Assembly: GCF_003589925.1 (NCBI RefSeq)
Contig: NZ_CP032382.1
Location: 5,208,001-5,272,000, forward strand
Origin: Chryseolinea soli
Lineage (GTDB): Bacteria; Bacteroidota; Bacteroidia; Cytophagales; Cyclobacteriaceae
Direction of reading: 5' to 3'
DNA length: 64,000 nucleotides
Position 1 is the first letter of the stretch. Each line of letters opens with the position of its first letter. Below the pieces are notes generated by a model. That model made no database searches and was not told where the DNA came from. It saw only the letters and a program-made list of their open reading frames with translations. The position numbers and the translations under genes are program-made. Of this stretch, positions 61,502 through 64,000 are shown piece by piece.

Positions 61502-62884
61502 ATGCTCTTTAGTGCACCCGAATTCATTTTTGCTTTTTTACCGGTAACCTTAATCGTTTACTTTTTGCTGTCGTCGAGCCAGAAGGTGGAGGCGTCGCGG
61601 TTGTGGTTGTTGGTGGCTTCGTTGTTTTTTTACGGTTGGTGGAATCCGGCCAACCTGATCCTGATCGGGTTGTCGATGATCTTCAATTTCACGTTTGGCA
61701 ATCTCATCATTCGATACCGGAAAAAGTGGCTGCTCACCGTGGGTGTTTCGGCAAACCTGGCGGTGTTGTTCTATTACAAATACGCTAACTTCTTTCTAAC
61801 CAATTTCAATGGCCTGTTCGAGGGGCATTATGCCTTGCTGAATGTAGTCCTGCCGTTGGGCGTGAGTTTTTTCACCTTCACACAAATCGCCTACCTGGTG
61901 GATAGCTCGCAGGGAAAAGTGGGCAACTACAAGTTTTCGCACTACTGCCTCTTCGTTACTTTTTTTCCGCACCTCATTGCCGGCCCCATCGTGCACCACA
62001 CGCAGCTGATGCCGCAGTTTGCAGACCAGAAAAATGCGTTCCTGAATTTTCCCAACCTGGCGCGTGGTTTTTTTATTTTCAACCTGGGCCTGGCCAAGAA
62101 GATCATCATCGCCGACACGTTGTCGACCATTGTTGCCAAGGGGTATGGCGACACTGCGGCGCTCACTGCCGTGCAGGCCTGGGTGACGTCGCTGGCCTAT
62201 TCGACGCAATTGTACTTTGACTTCAGCGGCTATTCCGATATGGCCATTGGTTTAGGGTTGTTGTTCAATATTGATTTCCCCCTGAACTTCAACTCACCCT
62301 ACAAATCGAAAAACATCCAGGAATTCTGGCGGCGGTGGCACATCACCCTCAGTCAATTCCTGCGTGACTATATTTATATTCCGTTGGGAGGAAACCGTAA
62401 AGGGGAGTGGGGTACGGCCAGCAACCTGATGATCACCTTCATCCTGGGCGGCATCTGGCATGGCGCGGGATGGACATTTATTTTCTGGGGATTCCTGCAC
62501 GGTGCCGCATTAGTGATCCACCGGCAGTTCACACGACTCAATCTCCGCATGGCCGATTGGCTTGGGGTGGCGCTCACGTTCCTGTATGTGAACGTGACGT
62601 GGGTCTTCTTTCGCGCACCGTCGTGGCATTCGGCCATCGATTTGCTGAGAGCGATGGTTGGCAAAGGGGTACAAACCTCCGACGTGTCGTTGGTGAGCGA
62701 TTATTACATGGCGCCCATTTGGATCGCCGCCGCTATTTTGCTGTTCACCAAAAATACGAATGAATTGGGTGTCGAATTCAAGCCCGACTACCGGCGGTTG
62801 GCGACCTTGATCATGGTGGTCATGCTCAACCTGTTGTTTCTGAACTCGGCGACGAACCAGGAGTTTTTATACTTTGATTTTTAA
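61502..62884 (+). CDS. MBOAT family O-acyltransferase (AlgI/DltB-like)
   Basis: A 460-residue polytopic protein that moves acyl groups across the inner membrane to acylate an extracytoplasmic polysaccharide. The family motifs are intact: EFWRRWHITLSQFLRDYIYIPLGGNRKG in the centre and the catalytic His in GGIWHGAGWTFIFWGFLHG. It starts six bases after the Wzz-like gene, and the next gene follows four bases after its stop, so the three are likely co-transcribed. This is the membrane half of an alginate-type O-acetylation pair. Confidence 0.92.
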   Translation: MLFSAPEFIFAFLPVTLIVYFLLSSSQKVEASRLWLLVASLFFYGWWNPANLILIGLSMIFNFTFGNLIIRYRKKWLLTVGVSANLAVLFYYKYANFFLTNFNGLFEGHYALLNVVLPLGVSFFTFTQIAYLVDSSQGKVGNYKFSHYCLFVTFFPHLIAGPIVHHTQLMPQFADQKNAFLNFPNLARGFFIFNLGLAKKIIIADTLSTIVAKGYGDTAALTAVQAWVTSLAYSTQLYFDFSGYSDMAIGLGLLFNIDFPLNFNSPYKSKNIQEFWRRWHITLSQFLRDYIYIPLGGNRKGEWGTASNLMITFILGGIWHGAGWTFIFWGFLHGAALVIHRQFTRLNLRMADWLGVALTFLYVNVTWVFFRAPSWHSAIDLLRAMVGKGVQTSDVSLVSDYYMAPIWIAAAILLFTKNTNELGVEFKPDYRRLATLIMVVMLNLLFLNSATNQEFLYFDF

Positions 62885-62888
62885 ACGT

Positions 62889-63824
62889 ATGACGGCTCGT
62901 AAATTTCTTTTGCGCTGTACACTCGTCGTGATCTTGCTCACGGTCGTGCTGGTGGCCATCAATGCGTATGTCGACCTTTATGGATTGTTCCGTCCCGTGA
63001 AAGGACGCAGCCTCTCCATTTACAGCGACGAGCGCACGAGCAAATATTTGCTGGCGCACCGTTATGTGCCCGAAAATTTTGAAGGCTATATTCTGGGACC
63101 GTCGTTGTCGGCCAACCTGAACCCCAAGCTCATCACCGAACACAAGATCTACAACCTCAGCATGATGGGGGCCAACATCACCGAACAAAAAGCGGTGGTG
63201 GACAAGGCACTACAACACAAGGCGCCACAATTTGTGCTGGTGTGTCTCCATCCTTACCTGACGCACGATCATGGCATGAAAACGGGGATGATCAATCCCA
63301 AGGAATATTACGGTGCGCTGGGTTCCATGAGCTTGTATAAGACCTATGCCATTCGCTTCATCCGCGATCACAACCTGATGCCCGGCAAATATCCGCCAAA
63401 CCAGTACAACGACTACGGCTATAATTTCTACGACAAGATCCTGCAGGTGATGCCGGTGGAGGAGAAGATCCAGGAACAGCTAAAACGTCCCGACGCCATC
63501 AAGACCGATATCGACTCCGTTGCCATGACCGAGTTTGTGGAACTTCTGCGATCGTTCAGAGAGAAGAACGTGAAAGTGATCGGCTATTTTCATCCACTCC
63601 CTTTTCCGCTTTACGATAAGTTTCGCGGGCCGCTGGAGGAATACAAACAAAAGATGCTGGCAGTGATGCCGGATGCGCGTATTGTCGATTTCAATACGCC
63701 CGAATATGAATTCTTTACGAAGGATCTTTCGAACTACATCGATCACGGCCACCTGAGCGAAAAAGGCCAGCAATACCTGTTGCGCGAAATTCTCACGCGG
63801 GCAGACATGCTAAAGCATCGTTAA
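62889..63824 (+). CDS. SGNH-like (DltD/AlgJ-type) acyltransferase partner
   Basis: A 311-residue protein with one N-terminal anchor (FLLRCTLVVILLTVVLVAINAYV) and a periplasmic domain. GPS (residues 70-72) could supply the nucleophilic Ser and DHGH (Asp285, His288) matches the family's DxxH, so a complete SGNH triad is plausible. The ATG at 62889 is chosen; an in-frame TTG at 62874 overlapping the MBOAT gene is the alternative. It would receive the acyl group from the MBOAT protein and pass it to polysaccharide. Its stop overlaps that of the convergent FkbM gene. Confidence 0.8.
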   Translation: MTARKFLLRCTLVVILLTVVLVAINAYVDLYGLFRPVKGRSLSIYSDERTSKYLLAHRYVPENFEGYILGPSLSANLNPKLITEHKIYNLSMMGANITEQKAVVDKALQHKAPQFVLVCLHPYLTHDHGMKTGMINPKEYYGALGSMSLYKTYAIRFIRDHNLMPGKYPPNQYNDYGYNFYDKILQVMPVEEKIQEQLKRPDAIKTDIDSVAMTEFVELLRSFREKNVKVIGYFHPLPFPLYDKFRGPLEEYKQKMLAVMPDARIVDFNTPEYEFFTKDLSNYIDHGHLSEKGQQYLLREILTRADMLKHR

Positions 63825-64000
63825 GCGCGTACGCAGATCAGGTTCTCGCCTGAGACCAGCAGTGCAAAATTCTCTTTTTTGATCGCCTCGAAGAAGACGC
63901 GGGAACATCCCGGTTTCATGCGATCGTGTAATTCCACGACGATGGTCTTCGCATGGGGCAGCCATTTCTCTGCACCGAATTCGAAAACTTCCTTCTCGGC
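63821..64000 (-). CDS. FkbM family methyltransferase, C-terminal part
   Basis: The minus strand from the window edge to a TAA gives 59 in-frame residues beginning AEKEVFEFGAEKWLPHAK. The segment VELHDRMKPGCSRVFFEA matches the C-terminus of FkbM methyltransferases, where VELHD.......F..A follows the last strand of the SAM-binding fold. The N-terminal part, with the SAM motifs, is outside the window. FkbM enzymes methylate sugars or other natural-product hydroxyls, which fits the polysaccharide locus. The last four bases overlap the convergent SGNH-like stop. Confidence 0.8.
   Translation of the reverse strand, partial: AEKEVFEFGAEKWLPHAKTIVVELHDRMKPGCSRVFFEAIKKENFALLVSGENLICVRA

Overview
The window looks like chromosomal DNA of a Bacteroidota bacterium, most likely Cytophagales (a Chryseolinea- or Ohtaekwangia-like organism; this placement is inference). 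The grounds are roughly balanced GC, weak Shine-Dalgarno sequences, many exported proteins and lipoproteins with short lipoboxes, an OMP_b-brl_3-type TonB receptor, a hybrid histidine kinase with a C-terminal AraC domain, a LytS/LytTR pair, FtsX/MacB-type permeases and GH20/GH78/GH95 enzymes. No rRNA, tRNA, insertion sequence, phage gene or CRISPR array was seen.

Layout. 1-9.3 kb: a gene tail, an AraC regulator with its aldo/keto reductase and a shared candidate operator, a TolC/RND/MFP efflux operon and a zinc alcohol dehydrogenase. 9.3-10.5 kb: repeat-rich DNA around an NTF2-like gene. 10.5-20.5 kb: a hypothetical exported protein, a TonB receptor, then on the minus strand a TPR hybrid sensor kinase, a lipoprotein and a DUF1624-type membrane protein, and then a tandem DUF4242 protein. 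20.8-31.6 kb: an FtsX/MacB permease, a Gfo/Idh/MocA oxidoreductase, an OsmC/Ohr protein, a LytTR two-component system, a DUF1223 protein, a DoxX-like membrane protein, a lipoprotein and a small conserved-looking protein. 31.6-38 kb: a GH20 hexosaminidase, an AraC regulator, a VOC protein, an M20 peptidase and two small proteins.

38-44 kb: a sigma-54 activator with three GAF-like modules, followed by an NmrA/SDR gene. The gap between them holds a -24/-12 promoter match and, about 100 bp upstream of the predicted start site, an 11-bp perfect inverted repeat suited to an enhancer. An AraC regulator, a SnoaL-like protein and an SDR lacking the YxxxK dyad follow. 44-54.3 kb: a ThuA-like exported protein, a second FtsX/MacB permease and a deoxyhexose block (GH78 rhamnosidase, zinc dehydrogenase, GH95 fucosidase). 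A 45-residue single-span membrane protein is at 54.45 kb. 55-64 kb: an envelope or exopolysaccharide locus with a membrane GT2, a PD40 protein, a HAD phosphatase and UbiA prenyltransferase pair (resembling decaprenyl-phosphoribose synthesis), a Wzz/BY-kinase-like protein with degenerate motifs, an MBOAT O-acyltransferase, its SGNH-like partner, and the C-terminus of an FkbM methyltransferase cut by the window edge.

The most unusual non-coding signals are a dispersed period-7 repeat at four intergenic sites (one exactly 21 heptads filling a convergent gap), the sigma-54 cassette, the AraC direct repeats at 21-bp spacing, and a pair of tandem hairpins with one compensating base-pair change. I found no clear multi-gene system that is wholly new.
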